Below, in pieces: positions 8,439 to 17,787 of a stretch of DNA of 64,000 nt. A program made the translations under genes and the position numbers. Origin of the DNA: FEN-1297 sp963787005 (GTDB lineage Bacteria > Bacteroidota > Ignavibacteria > Ignavibacteriales > Ignavibacteriaceae); contig CAWBBX010000016.1 of the NCBI GenBank assembly GCA_963787005.1, positions 1 to 64,000 on the forward strand, read 5' to 3'. The notes beneath the pieces are model-generated. The model saw only the letters and a program-made list of their open reading frames with translations. It had not been told where the DNA came from and made no database searches. Within the stretch, counting starts at the first letter, position 1; the number at the start of each line of letters is the position of its first letter.

Positions 8439-9677
8439 CTACAGGCCGAACTCAGAGTTGGCCGCGGAGCTGCCCGAGGAACCCTGGGACCGGGACGATC
8501 CGGGGCTTGACCCGGAGCCAGCCGACGCCGACGGCCTAGCCGGCGCCGTCTGTCCGGCCCCGCCTGATGATTCGGTGCTGGAGCTCGATTCGCCTTCCCC
8601 TCGCTCGACCCCGAACTCGTTGATCGTCTGCTTCGTCGTCGCCTTCGGCGCCGAGCCGCGAGTGGTTGCCGATCCCGCCCGCTCTTCGCCCGTGCCCCGA
8701 CTGCCGCCATTCGTCCCCGCCTTGCCGCTCGTGCTCGACTTGCGGGCTGACGACGACGGTTCGGGGGTCGTCTTGGCGGGGGACGGCGCCGCCGGGTGCG
8801 CAGCTTCACCCGCCGGTTCCGCCACCTCGACCGCATGCTTTGCCGGCGGTCGATCGTGTCCGTGATCGCCACCCTGCAGGCCGGCGATCCCCGGCCCGAC
8901 GACCCCGGTTGCCGCCGCGATGCAACTGCCGACCGCGACGGCACAGACTCCAGCCGTCGTTCGGCCCGCCCCGCTCGTCGCAAGAGCATGGCCGCCCTCG
9001 GCCAGCGGCCTGATCCGGCCACTTCCGAGCAGGGCCGCGTCGCGCACCGATTCCGCCGCCCCTTCGGTCCACATCAACCCCCTCCGCAACACCGAGTGAT
9101 GCCCAGCCGCGACATACGCCGGTACCCCGATTTCCCAGCCGAGAAGGCTTCGATCCCCGACGAGGGCTTTCAGTTTTTCCAGCGCGGCCTGGTGGTGCCG
9201 GGTCGCCGAGGCCTTGGCCCACCCCAGCTTCCTCCCGGCCTCCTGTAGAGGCATCTCCTCGAAGTAGACGAGGGCCAGGAGCATCTTCTCTCGCTCCGGC
9301 AGGTGGCCCATCGCCTTGACCAGCCGCCGATGCCGATCGTGGTCTAGCGCCTCTTCTTCGGGGGTCGGAGTGCCTTCGTCAGCGAGGTGGAACACATCCT
9401 CGATCGAGGTCACCTTCGGCTGCGAGCGCTCCGCAGTCACCAGCTTGAGCGCGCGGCGATAGGCGATGACCACTAGCAGGCTCACCGTGTCCTCGACACG
9501 TTCTGCGGCCAGTCGCGCGGCGAAGTCCGTTCTCGCTTGGGACATGATTTCCGGCATGTGCTGCTCGATCCACTCGCGCCTGAAGCGCTTGGCGTGCAGC
9601 AGCCGTCGCAGGCCTCGCTCGGCTTCCCGCAGCTGGTCGTCGGTGACCCGCCACCTCGGTTTCGTCACTGCCTCCAT
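8439..9677 (-). CDS. Sigma-70-like factor with C-terminal membrane helix and low-complexity tail
   Basis: 412 residues. The first 190 contain region-2-like sequence (ERVEDTVSLLVVIAYRRALKLV) and a region-4 helix-turn-helix (LPEREKMLLALVYFEEMPLQEAGRKLGWAKASATRHHQAALEKL, residues about 130-175). A single hydrophobic segment follows (TTAGVCAVAVGSCIAAATGVVGPG, about residues 232-258). The remaining 150 residues are Ser/Thr/Pro/Gly-rich, with the short motifs NEFGVE and a terminal SEFGL. ATG 9677 is preferred because AGGGAG sits 6 bases upstream. This arrangement suggests a membrane-tethered sigma factor whose tail faces outside, but it could be a non-functional relative. It lies 80 bases after the surface-protein gene on the same strand, which may be in the same operon or its target. 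Confidence 0.65.
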   Translation of the reverse strand: MEAVTKPRWRVTDDQLREAERGLRRLLHAKRFRREWIEQHMPEIMSQARTDFAARLAAERVEDTVSLLVVIAYRRALKLVTAERSQPKVTSIEDVFHLADEGTPTPEEEALDHDRHRRLVKAMGHLPEREKMLLALVYFEEMPLQEAGRKLGWAKASATRHHQAALEKLKALVGDRSLLGWEIGVPAYVAAGHHSVLRRGLMWTEGAAESVRDAALLGSGRIRPLAEGGHALATSGAGRTTAGVCAVAVGSCIAAATGVVGPGIAGLQGGDHGHDRPPAKHAVEVAEPAGEAAHPAAPSPAKTTPEPSSSARKSSTSGKAGTNGGSRGTGEERAGSATTRGSAPKATTKQTINEFGVERGEGESSSSTESSGGAGQTAPARPSASAGSGSSPGSSRSQGSSGSSAANSEFGL

Positions 9678-9757
9678 CCGCATCTCCCTGATAGGCCGGA
9701 GGGCCGGACGGGGCGAGGGCAGTTCCTGCCCCGCCCGGCCCTCCTGGTCGGCTGTGG

Positions 9758-12365
9758 TTACGGCAGCACGCGGAGCTTCACCCTCCGCGAGTTGCCCGGC
9801 TCGTACGGCAGGCCAACGGTCCGCCGTACCTGCGCCCGCATCACGTAGGTCGTTCGGCTGGGGGTCTGCGTGAAGCGGTAGGGCACGCGGTAGCGCCCAT
9901 TCCTGCGCGTGCGATAGCGCCGGAACGCTCGCCAGCCCTTGCCGCTCTTGACCTGCAGGACGATGACGACGTCGTCGTTGTGCGGGCCGGGGATCCGGCC
10001 GAAGAAGACCGCCTTGTGCTTGTTGCGGACCTTCGTCTTGCGCAGGCGCAGGATCGGCTTGATCCGGGTCTGGATCGTCGCCTTCGCTTCGATTTCGCGC
10101 GCGTCGCTCCGGTACTCGGCGGTGAGCTCCCGCGACGGCCCGCCCGCGATCGGGAAGGTGTAGCTCCCGTCCGCGCGGGTCATCGCCGTCCCGACGAATT
10201 CCCGGCCGGTGTCGGTGACGACGCGACTGAACACGCAAACCGCCGCCCCGGCGACCGGGCCGCTTGAACTGCGCAGCGAGCCGCCGACCGTGGAGCCGTG
10301 GCCCTGGCGGACGGTCAGGGTCGAGTCGTGCTTCGCCCCCACCCCGGCGGTGAGGATGTTGCCTCCGCCGACGTCCGAGCGGACGCAGTTGTAGGCCAGG
10401 GGCGCTTCGCTCGGCGCGCCGACGTTTCCCTCGGCGTCAGAGAGCCACACCCTTAGCGTGTAGGCGCCAGCGGCCCTGGGTGCGTCGATTTCCGAGATCG
10501 CCTCGGGATTCGATCCGCTCAGGTCCCGGGTGCCGACCACGACCTTCCCCGACCCGTCAAGCACTTGGTAGTGCGCGGCGTTGATCGGTGAGCCGTTGTC
10601 GGTGAGGTTGTGCCAGCGCACGTCGAACCCTTCCGCCGAGCGCGGCGTCGACGGCGCAGTCACCGCGAGGCCCTGTGGCGCGGCCGGGGGCGTCGTGTCC
10701 AGCGGCAGCGACACGCTGGCTGGCGCGCCCGTGTTGCCCTCTTCGTCTTCGAGCCACACGCGGGCCTTGTACTCGCCCCTGTTGGCGGGCGCCTGGATGC
10801 TCTGCAGGGCTTCGATGCCCTGTCCCGTGACCGTGTGAGCCGAGCCGACCAGCTGGCCCGCCCGATTGACGATCTCGTAGTGGACCGTCGTGATCGGTGA
10901 GCCGTCGTCGGTGATGTCGTTCCAGCCCAGGTCGACCGTGCTGTTCCAGTGGGCCGTGCTGGGACCCGTGACCCGCAGCGACTGAGGTGCGGCCGGCGGC
11001 GTCGTGTCGTGTGGGATCGGCACCGTCGCCACCGGACCCGAGAGGCCGACCGCGTCCTCGAGCCAGACGCGCAGCCGGTAGTCCCCGGCCGCCTTCGGAG
11101 CGGCGATGCTGCCGAGCGCCGTCGGATTCGTCGCCGAGACCGTCTGCTCGGGAACCACCACCGTCCCGGCGGCGTTGACGATCTTGTAGTGGACCTTCGT
11201 GATCGGCGACCCGGCATCGGCCGCCAGGCTCCACCGCGCCCCGAAGTGGTCCAGGTAGCGGTGCGGGTTGGCGCTGACGATCGCCAGACCCGCCGGCGCT
11301 GCCGGGGCGTGGTTGTCGACGTGGATCGTCCGCTGGTCGCAGCTTTCCCCGCCGCTGCCGCTGATCCCGACCGCCTGCCCGTAGTCCTGCGAGCAGACCT
11401 GGACCGTGTGCGCTCCGTCGGTCAGGGTCGAGGTGTCGAGCGCGTAGCTGCGGCCCCACGGCCCGCCGACCGGGCAGGGCTGGAACTGGCGCGCGAACTC
11501 GCCGCTGCTCCCCCAGGCCCCCAGGTCGCAGTTGCCGCGCCAGTCGATCGAATAGCGCTCGCCGCCGTCGACCCGCAGACGCTCGAAACGCATCCCCGAG
11601 CCCTGGTCGGAGACGTTCCAGTTGACGGGCTGGGTCCCGCGGACCCACGTCCCCGCCAGCATCCCCGATGCGGTGTTGGTCAGGTTGATGTGCGAGGGGT
11701 CGACGTCGTTGAGCGTCAGGACCATCGTGTTCGCGTCGACCGAGTTGAAGTTGGCTGCGGTCGCAGCCGGCTTGCCGGTAGCAGGTCATCTCGAAGACGA
11801 ATCGCCGGTAGGCGCCGTAACCGCCGAACGGCCACAGGTGCGAGGCGAACGTCGAGGTGGTCGCCCAGCAGACGCCTCCACAGCTGCCGTTTTCCACTCC
11901 CGAGCCCTGCATCAGGACGTTGTTCATGCTGCCGTCATAGCCTTCGAGCCAGAAGCGGCCCCGCCAGCCGGCGTTGAAGGCGTAGTGCTCGCGGGTGTAG
12001 CCACCCCCGGCCGCGATCCAGACGTAGGGCGGCGCGGTCCACGACATGCTCCCGTAGGCGGTGTAGCCGGCGTTGCCGCCGCTCTGGTTCTCCGCGATCC
12101 GAAGGAAGGCATTGCTTCCCGCCGGATAGGGGGCTGGTCCGCAGTAGTTCTCGAACGAGAAGATCCCGCCCGGGTTGTTTGCGGACGCCGTGTTGGTCGC
12201 GGTGGCGAATCCATTGGACCCGTTGTTTCCCGCGCACAGCACCGCCTTGTAGTAGCTGGCCTTGGCGGTACCGGCACAAAGGCAGGCGACACCAACGCAG
12301 ACCAGCATCAGGCAACAGCCGATCGTCGCCGGCCGGCTGGCCGACATGCGAAGTCGCGAGGACAT
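9758..12365 (-). CDS. Large secreted surface protein with repeated Fn3/Ig-like modules
   Basis: About 868 residues. A signal peptide (ATIGCCLMLVCVGVACLCAG) is followed by an N-terminal Gly/Tyr/Trp/Asn-rich region (residues 38-215) resembling the carbohydrate-like or adhesive heads of actinobacterial secreted proteins. Three modules of about 100 residues follow, each introduced by a proline linker (HAPAAPAGLAI, DTTPPAAPQSLRV, DTTPPAAPQGLAV) and containing a G-S-P-I-T/N-x-V/A-H-Y motif and Y-R-L-R-V-W-L-E-D/S-x-x-G. A carboxypeptidase-regulatory-like beta domain comes next (STVGGSLRSSSGPVAGAAVCVF), then a basic C-terminal beta domain (KAVFFGRIPGPHNDDVVIVL). A frameshift near 11760 splits it. 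AAGGAGAGAGG precedes the ATG at 12365. Probably a cell-surface adhesin carried by the element; the ligand is unknown. Confidence 0.65.
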
Positions 12366-12739
12366 AAGCCTCTCTCCTTGTTGTCGTGCCGATCGGGCTC
12401 AGAGACGGCGCCTGCTCCGTCCCTCCTCCCGCCGGGGGCACCGCAAGAACGACGTGGCGGGCCTGCCGGCGGAAGTGGGCGTTCCGACGATCTAGCGTTT
12501 TCCTTCGGAGCTAGAAAAACCCCGTGTGGCTCAAGAGTTGCTGAACGACGCAGAGATCCACGACCGAACATCCGTCTATTGACAGGCGTCGGCTGACGGC
12601 CGCGGAGATCTGCTGCTCTTGTCCACGCAACGAAAGTGCGAAGAGCGCCTCTCCAGTTCCGCCTAATTTGATCTTCCGCCGTCGGCGCGCAAGATCTCCC
12701 GGAACTGAGGCGGCGCCATTCGGCACTTCCCACTCAGCC
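12366..12739. other. Divergent intergenic region
   Basis: This 374-base gap separates the minus-strand surface-protein gene from the plus-strand lytic transglycosylase. I see no credible gene in it. It must hold both promoters, but no motif is clear enough to place. The AT-rich island around 12,494-12,530 interrupts otherwise GC-rich DNA. Confidence 0.5.
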
Positions 12740-13823
12740 ATGAGTGGGACTTCGGACCAGAGCTTCGGCGGCGCCCTCGTCGCCGTCCCCGTCGCCGGCC
12801 TCCTGGTCGTCGCTCGCCTTCGTGATCGGGATCGCCGCGGCGGCCGGCGGCGCGACCGGGTGCACTGGCGAAGGCGAAGCAACCACCGGCACCCTCAAGA
12901 ACGGCGTCCCCAAGAAGCTCGTCCCCATCTACCAGGCGGCCGCAGCGAAATACCGCCTCGGCCCCGACGGGCCGGCGATGCTGGCCTCGATCAACTTCAA
13001 CGAGACGAGCTTCGGCACCAACATGAACAACACGACGGGCTCCGGCGCGGAGGGGTGGATGATGTTCATGCCCGAAACCTGGGCCGCCTACGGCGTCGAC
13101 GCCAACGGCGACGGCAAGAAGGACCCCTTCGACCCCGAAGACGCGATCTTCGCCGCCGCCCGCTACCTCCGGGCCTCCGGCGCCCCCGGCAACTGGCACG
13201 ACGCCATCTACGCCTACAACCACGCCGAGTGGTACGTCGAAAGGATCATGGGCGACTTCCGGCGCTTCAAGGGCACCGGAACCGCAACCGTCGCAGCCGG
13301 CAGCTCGTCCTGCTCCCCCACCGTCGGCGGCAACGCCATGCTCCGCCACGCGGTGAGGCTGTATCGGCCGCGGGAATTCAAGGCGCTGCCGGCGCGCTTC
13401 TGGGTCGGCGGCGGCGCGCCGGAGGCGGTCGACGCGCGGATCTGGGCCGACGCGGTGTGGCTGCTGCAGACCTACAACCTGCGCGTCACCGCCGCGCGCG
13501 AGGGCGGCCACAACACCCACGGCGACGGCACGGCGATGGACATGGTGCCCGCGTCCGGCCGCAGCTGGGACCAGACCGCGCGCCGAGCCGCCGAAGACCT
13601 TGGCTGGCGCGAAAGCTGCGGCGCATCCGGGAGCGCGCCCGTCTGCCCGCTGGTCCCCGCGATCCAGTTCATCGGCTACAACGGCTACCCCGCCCACGGC
13701 GATCCGGCGCACGCCGGGTCAAACGCCCACCTTCACGTCTCCTGGAAAAGCGCGATCTACGGGTGCCCGGCGCTCTGCCCGCCGCGCGATTGGGTCATGG
13801 CCTTCCCGCTCGAAGGAGGCTAG
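12740..13823 (+). CDS. VirB1-like lytic transglycosylase fused to M15-like peptidase domain
   Basis: About 361 residues. ATG 12740 gives MSGTSDQSFGGALVAVPVAG; a one-base deletion near 12,811 shifts the frame before LAFVIGIAAAAGGATGC, which completes an N-terminal membrane anchor. Residues 60-150 resemble an SLT-type transglycosylase: LASINFNETSFG carries the likely catalytic glutamate, followed by GAEGWMMFMPETWAAYG and DPEDAIFAAARYLRASG, then YAYNHAEWYVERIM. After a short linker, residues 195-360 contain GGHNTHGDGTAMDMVP and SNAHLHVSW, with histidine and aspartate positions like zinc M15/extensin-type peptidases. Such two-domain enzymes open peptidoglycan for conjugation machinery. It is followed 4 bases later by the small HTH gene, so they form an operon. 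Confidence 0.7.
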
Positions 13824-13827
13824 CCGC

Positions 13828-14097
13828 GTGCAGATCGAGCTCAACGACGACCTCCTCGAGCAAATCGCGGTACGCGCCGCCCAACTCGTACAGGACGCCC
13901 GCCCCACGGCCACCGCGCAAGACGGATGGATCCGCGGGGCGGCGAAAATCGCCGCCTACATCGACTGCCCGCGCTCGCGCGTCTACGCGCTTGCCTCAGC
14001 CCATCGCATTCCGATCCACCACGACGGGTCGGCGCTGATCGCGCGCCGCTCAGACCTAGATGCCTGGCTCCAGTCGGGCGGCGGCCTCCGGCCGTGA
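13828..14097 (+). CDS. Small helix-turn-helix protein, excisionase/AlpA-like
   Basis: 89 residues. GTG 13828 follows AAGGAGG (13,813-13,819). After an N-terminal helix (IELNDDLLEQIAVRAAQLV) the core is WIRGAAKIAAYIDCPRSRVYALASAHRIPIHHDGSALIARRSDLDAWL, a MerR/excisionase-type winged HTH with the usual wing ending in a sequence that selects the DNA-recognition residues (R-S-D-L-D-A-W-L). Its position directly before the tyrosine recombinase makes an excisionase or directionality factor the likeliest role. It could also act as a transcriptional regulator of the integrase. Confidence 0.75.
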   Translation: MQIELNDDLLEQIAVRAAQLVQDARPTATAQDGWIRGAAKIAAYIDCPRSRVYALASAHRIPIHHDGSALIARRSDLDAWLQSGGGLRP

Positions 14098-14165
14098 CGG
14101 CGAGGGATCGCCAGCGCGCCCCGCCAGCCGGCGCCCAGGAAGATCCGCCCTCGTGAGAGGAAGCG

Positions 14166-14219
14166 GGGGGCCCGCCGCGACCGGCCCGGTCCGGGGGTGG
14201 CCGTTCGCGGCGGGCCCCC
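14166..14219 (+). terminator. Strong GC hairpin, terminator or attenuator
   Basis: A perfect 15-bp inverted repeat: GGGGGCCCGCCGCGA at 14,166-14,180 pairs with 14,205-14,219 across a 24-base loop. It lies between the excisionase candidate and the integrase. There is no U-tract, as is common for terminators of GC-rich Actinobacteria. Confidence 0.55.
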
Positions 14220-14256
14220 GTCCTTCCGCGAATTGTCCGAACTCGCAGACAGACTC

Positions 14257-14280
14257 TCTGCCGACGGGCCCGTCGGCAGA
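14257..14280. promoter_or_regulatory. Perfect 24-bp palindrome upstream of the integrase
   Basis: A 24-base perfect palindrome centred on GGGCCC (left half TCTGCCGACGGG) ends 20 bases before the integrase ATG and just before its Shine-Dalgarno GAGGAGG (14,286-14,292). Its position fits an operator or translational control hairpin for recombinase expression. Confidence 0.5.
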
Positions 14281-14300
14281 CCGACGAGGAGGCAGACGAC

Positions 14301-15105
14301 ATGGCAGCGAAGCTCGAGAAGACCCGATATCGCGGCATCTACAGGCGCGGCTCCCGATACGTCATCACCTGGGAATACCGCGGCAAACAGCGCAAAGAGA
14401 GCTTCCGGACCCTGGACGAGGCCCGAGAGGCAAAAGCCAACCGGATCGCCGGCGAGAAGCGGCCCAAATCCAGAGTTCAATTCGGCTCCTACTTCGAGGC
14501 TTGGATCGAGAACTACGCAGGCCGGAACGGCGCGCGGCTTCTCTGAGACCACCCGCGCCGAGTACCGCCGACCAATCGCCGACCACGCCCTCCCCGTCTG
14601 GAGGACCTGGAAGGTGACCGACATCGAGCCGGCCGACGTGCGGGAACTCTTTGGACAAATGCGGCGGGAAGAACGCTCGACCTCGCAGCTGAAGAAGCTA
14701 CGCGCCGCGCTCTCCGTGATGTTCGCGACCGCGATCGAGGATCGCGTCATCACCTCCAACCCGGCGGCGAGCGTTCGCATCCCTGCCTCCCCGACCGATC
14801 AGCTTCAAGGGGACGAGCCGGCGAAGGCGCTCACTCGCGCCGATCTGAGCGTCCTACTCGCGGCGCTCCCGAAGGACTGGCGTCTCTTCTTCGAGTTCTT
14901 GGCTCATTCCGGCCTCCGCATCTCCGAGGCCGTAGGGCTCCGCTGGGAACACATCGACCTGGGCAGCGAACCGCGAGTCATGGTCCGAGAACAGCTCTAC
15001 AAGGGCCAGCGCAAGCGACTCAAGAGCGCCGACGGCAAACGCGACGTTCCTTTGTCGCCCAACATGGTCAAGCGCCTCCGCGCGCTCCGCCGGACACGAC
15101 ATAAC
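14301..15105 (+). CDS. Tyrosine recombinase (integrase), C-terminus missing, frame-broken
   Basis: Site-specific recombinase of the phage-integrase family. The N-terminal AP2-like/SAM-like arm domain reads YRGIYRRGSRYVITWEYRGK and FGSYFEAWIE. An indel near 14,520 shifts the frame. The core-binding domain follows (TTRAEYRRPIADHALPVW, LKKLRAALSVMFATAIEDRV), then the catalytic domain to LAHSGLRISEAVGLRWEHID, which holds the first catalytic arginine, and KSADGKRDVPLSPNMVKRLRAL, with the beta-hairpin lysine. The HxxR, H/W and nucleophilic tyrosine blocks are absent because the sequence switches to mnmA near 15,095. As present it cannot be functional. The start is set by GAGGAGG 8 bases upstream. 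Confidence 0.8.
15085..15105. other. Junction between high-GC element and low-GC genome
   Basis: Composition and coding style change abruptly here. Upstream the frame is a GC-rich integrase ending ...LRALRRTRHNG; downstream the same strand encodes MnmA in another frame, from about GHDITAFYLKIW. Both genes are cut in the middle of conserved domains and there is no direct repeat or insertion-sequence end. A chimeric assembly is the best explanation. Confidence 0.75.
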
Positions 15106-16072
15106 GGCTTTTTATTTGAAGATCTGGCTGCAGGACGAATTCTCGTTCCTCGGCGATTGTCCCTGGGAAGAGGATCTTAAATACGCGCGCGGCGTCTGCG
15201 ACCAGGCCGGAGTGCCTCTGGAAGTTCTGCCGCTTCAGACCGAGTATTGGGAAACGGTGGTTACGTATACAATCTCCGAAATAAAAGAGGGAAGAACTCC
15301 GAATCCCGATATGTTTTGCAACAGTCTCATTAAGTTCGGACAGTTCTACGGTAAGATAGACGATTCGTTCGAGAAAGTAGCCAGCGGACATTACGCAAAA
15401 GTTGAACATGACAATGGTAAATTTTTATTGAAGAGATCGCCCGACCCTGTGAAAGACCAGACCTATTTTCTCGCATACCTCACACAGGAGCAGATTTCGA
15501 GAGCATTATTCCCGATCGGCGGGTTTAATAAATCAGAGATAAGGGAACTCGCGCATAAATACAACCTCCCCAACATGGACCGGAAGGACAGCCAGGGAAT
15601 CTGCTTCCTCGGTCAGATAAAATTCAACGAGTTCATCAAACATCACCTCGGAGATATTAAAGGCGACATTGTCGACATCGACGAGGGAAAGAAGATGGGC
15701 GAGCACAACGGGTATTATTATTACACGATCGGACAGAGATCGGGCCTGGGTCTTGGCGGCGGGCCGTGGTACGTTGTGAAGAAGGACGTTAAGAACAATA
15801 TAATTTATATCTCTCGCGAGAATCTTTCTAAGAAAGAGCGGAACACGTTTGATGTGGGGAAATTCAACTGGATAAGCGGAACGGATCTTCTCTCCGAAAA
15901 ACTTATGGTGAAGATAAGGCACGGCGCAAAGATTTATGATTGTCGTTTAGAATTAAAGGACAACGGTACCGGCACGGTTACGATGGATCATTACGATCGC
16001 GGGATTGCGCCGGGACAGTTTGCGGTTTTTTATAAAGATGATCTTTGTTTGGGAGGCGGAGTTATTTTGTAG
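15092..16072 (+). CDS. mnmA: tRNA-specific 2-thiouridylase MnmA, N-terminus missing
   Basis: MnmA thiolates U34 of Lys, Glu and Gln tRNAs. The visible part starts at about residue 20 (TAFYLKIWLQDEFSFLGDCPWEEDL), so the PP-loop SGGVDSS ATP-binding motif has been lost at the junction. The catalytic cysteine in NPDMFCNSLIKFG and the second cysteine in SQGICFLGQ are present, as are ASGHYAKV, the central domain (YYTIGQRSGLGLGGGPWYVV) and the C-terminal beta-barrel ending DDLCLGGGVIL. Length and sequence are otherwise normal, so the gene is cut, not decayed. It lies alone before a long repeat-rich gap. Confidence 0.9.
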   Translation, partial: GHDITAFYLKIWLQDEFSFLGDCPWEEDLKYARGVCDQAGVPLEVLPLQTEYWETVVTYTISEIKEGRTPNPDMFCNSLIKFGQFYGKIDDSFEKVASGHYAKVEHDNGKFLLKRSPDPVKDQTYFLAYLTQEQISRALFPIGGFNKSEIRELAHKYNLPNMDRKDSQGICFLGQIKFNEFIKHHLGDIKGDIVDIDEGKKMGEHNGYYYYTIGQRSGLGLGGGPWYVVKKDVKNNIIYISRENLSKKERNTFDVGKFNWISGTDLLSEKLMVKIRHGAKIYDCRLELKDNGTGTVTMDHYDRGIAPGQFAVFYKDDLCLGGGVIL

Positions 16073-16379
16073 CTTCTGCGCAGACCGGTGGTCCGCGCTA
16101 CGTGTTTTTGTCTTTGACTTTACAGTTGAATATTATTCATCCTCTACGAGGATGTGTTATTGTTTGGGGATAATCTTTCTACCATAATCGAACATCTACG
16201 ATGTTCTTCTTCAATAAATTTCGGCTAATTTTTGTAATTATTAAATAACAACTCTATTAACCGCAGACCGGTGGTCTGCGCTACGTAATTTAACCTTGGC
16301 AATTTACGCAGTTGCCGTATTATTCGATCCTCTACGAGGATCATGTTATATTTGGGATAATTTTTTTACCATAATCGAA
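16073..16379. repeat. Intergenic region with two GTAG-hairpin repeats and CTCTACGAG palindromes
   Basis: There is no gene here. Copies at 16,079-16,102 and 16,262-16,284 read CGCAGACCGGTGGTCTGCG (one mismatch in the first) followed by CTAC. On the minus strand this is GTAG plus a hairpin, the layout of REP elements mobilised by REP-associated tyrosine transposases. Each is followed by a palindrome of the form ATCCTCTACGAGGAT (near 16,140 and 16,330) and by AACATCTACGATGTTC. Confidence 0.65.
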
Positions 16380-17302
16380 CATCTACGATGTTCGGAAAAT
16401 TATTCGATACATTATTTTTATCTTCCATATACTAATAAATATTTTGGGATTCAATTCAATAAAAATCAGCTCAAATTAAATTCTATTTGCGAGAATTTTG
16501 TTCCTATAATATTGAGCTGCCATCATCTAACATCTACGATGTTCGGGAAATTATTCGATACAATATTTTTATCTTCCATATACTAATCAATATTTTTGGA
16601 TTCAATTCAATAAATATCCGCCCAAATTAAATTCTATTTGCGATAATTTTGTTCCTATAATATTGAGCTGTCATAATCGAACATCTACGATGTTCGGAAA
16701 ATTATTCGATACAATATTTTTATCTTCCATATACTAATCAATATTTTTGGATTCAATTCAATAAATATCAGCCCAAATTAAATTCTATTTGCGATAATTT
16801 TGTTCCTATAATATTGAGCTGTCATAATCTAACATCTACGATGTTCGGAAAATTATTCGATACAATATTTTTATCTTCCATATACTAATCAATATTTTTG
16901 GATTCAATTCAATAAATATCCGCCCAAATTAAATTCTATTTGCGATAATTTTGTTCCTATAATATTGAGCTGTCATCATCTAACATCTACGATGTTCGGG
17001 AAATTATTCGATACAATATTTTTATCTTCCATATACTAATCAATATTTTTGGATTCAATTCAATAAATATCCGCCCAAATTAAATTCTATTTGCGATAAT
17101 TTTGTTCCTATAATATTGAGCTGTCATCATCTAACATCTACGATGTTCGGAAAATTATTCGATACAATATTTTTATCTTCCATATACTAATCAATATTTT
17201 TGGATTCAATTCAATAAATATCCGCCCAAATTAAATTCTATTTGCGATAATTTTGTTCCTATAATATTGAGCTGTCATCATCTAACATCTACGATGTTCG
17301 AA
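16376..17302. repeat. Six tandem copies of a 151-bp unit
   Basis: CATCTACGATGTTCGG recurs at 16,380, 16,531, 16,682, 16,833, 16,984, 17,135 and (partial) 17,286: an exact 151-base period. The first unit is the most divergent; the others differ by a few substitutions. Each unit begins with the palindrome (G)AACATCTACGATGTT(C) and continues with 130 bases of AT-rich DNA without an open frame. It is not a CRISPR, because the whole unit repeats and there are no unique spacers. Confidence 0.92.
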
Positions 17303-17787
17303 AAACTAGTTGAGCCTTCATTTAAATCTATTATTTATCAATCTGCATTATAGTATTCCGCTGAATTAGCAACATCAAAATTAAAATTTATTTGGCGATT
17401 GAATGACGACCTCGTAGAGGTCGCATTATGGTAGCATATTTGTTAGAAAAAAAATTAATCCTCGTAGAGGATTTATAGGATTGTTAAAGAATTTTATGCA
17501 TTCCTACCGTAAAGCGTGCTGCGGACCATTTCCGATAAATTTGTAAACTAACTTTAATAAATTGCCGTCCGCTTTAGCGGACGGATTAGAATGGACATAA
17601 AATATATTTGGCTTTAGCCACATATTGAATGTTTAAATGAGGCTAAAGCCTTTTAAGAGCAGTAAATATAAAACCGTCAGCTAAAGCTGACGGCAATTGA
17701 AGAACTATTTTTATTAAGCAACAGACTCGATGGGCGGGACTGATAATAATTCTAGAAAATAATTACCGTCATCATTAAAAACCCATT
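17303..17787. repeat. Intergenic region with several distinct short palindromes
   Basis: I find no gene here. Palindromes include GACCTCGTAGAGGTC (near 17,408), CCGTCCGCTTTAGCGGACGG at 17,565-17,584, a GGCTTTAGCC / GGCTAAAGCC pair near 17,610 and 17,640, and CCGTCAGCTAAAGCTGACGG at 17,674-17,693. The last four share a GCTTTAGC/GCTAAAGC core, suggesting one repeat family with diverged flanks. Confidence 0.65.

Noticed and set aside
8439..10238. Extension of the sigma-factor frame upstream to 10,238
   Set aside because: It runs through the surface-protein gene in another frame; the ATG at 9,677 has a good Shine-Dalgarno.
15085..15105. A natural conjugative-element insertion into mnmA
   Set aside because: The integrase is cut in the middle and no attachment repeat is visible; the composition change is between genomes, not at an element end.
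14197..15180. Integrase frame continuing past 15,105 as a real C-terminus
   Set aside because: The continuation reads MnmA sequence in the wrong frame and lacks the catalytic tyrosine region.
16376..17302. CRISPR array
   Set aside because: The repeating unit is 151 bp with no variable spacers and no cas genes nearby.
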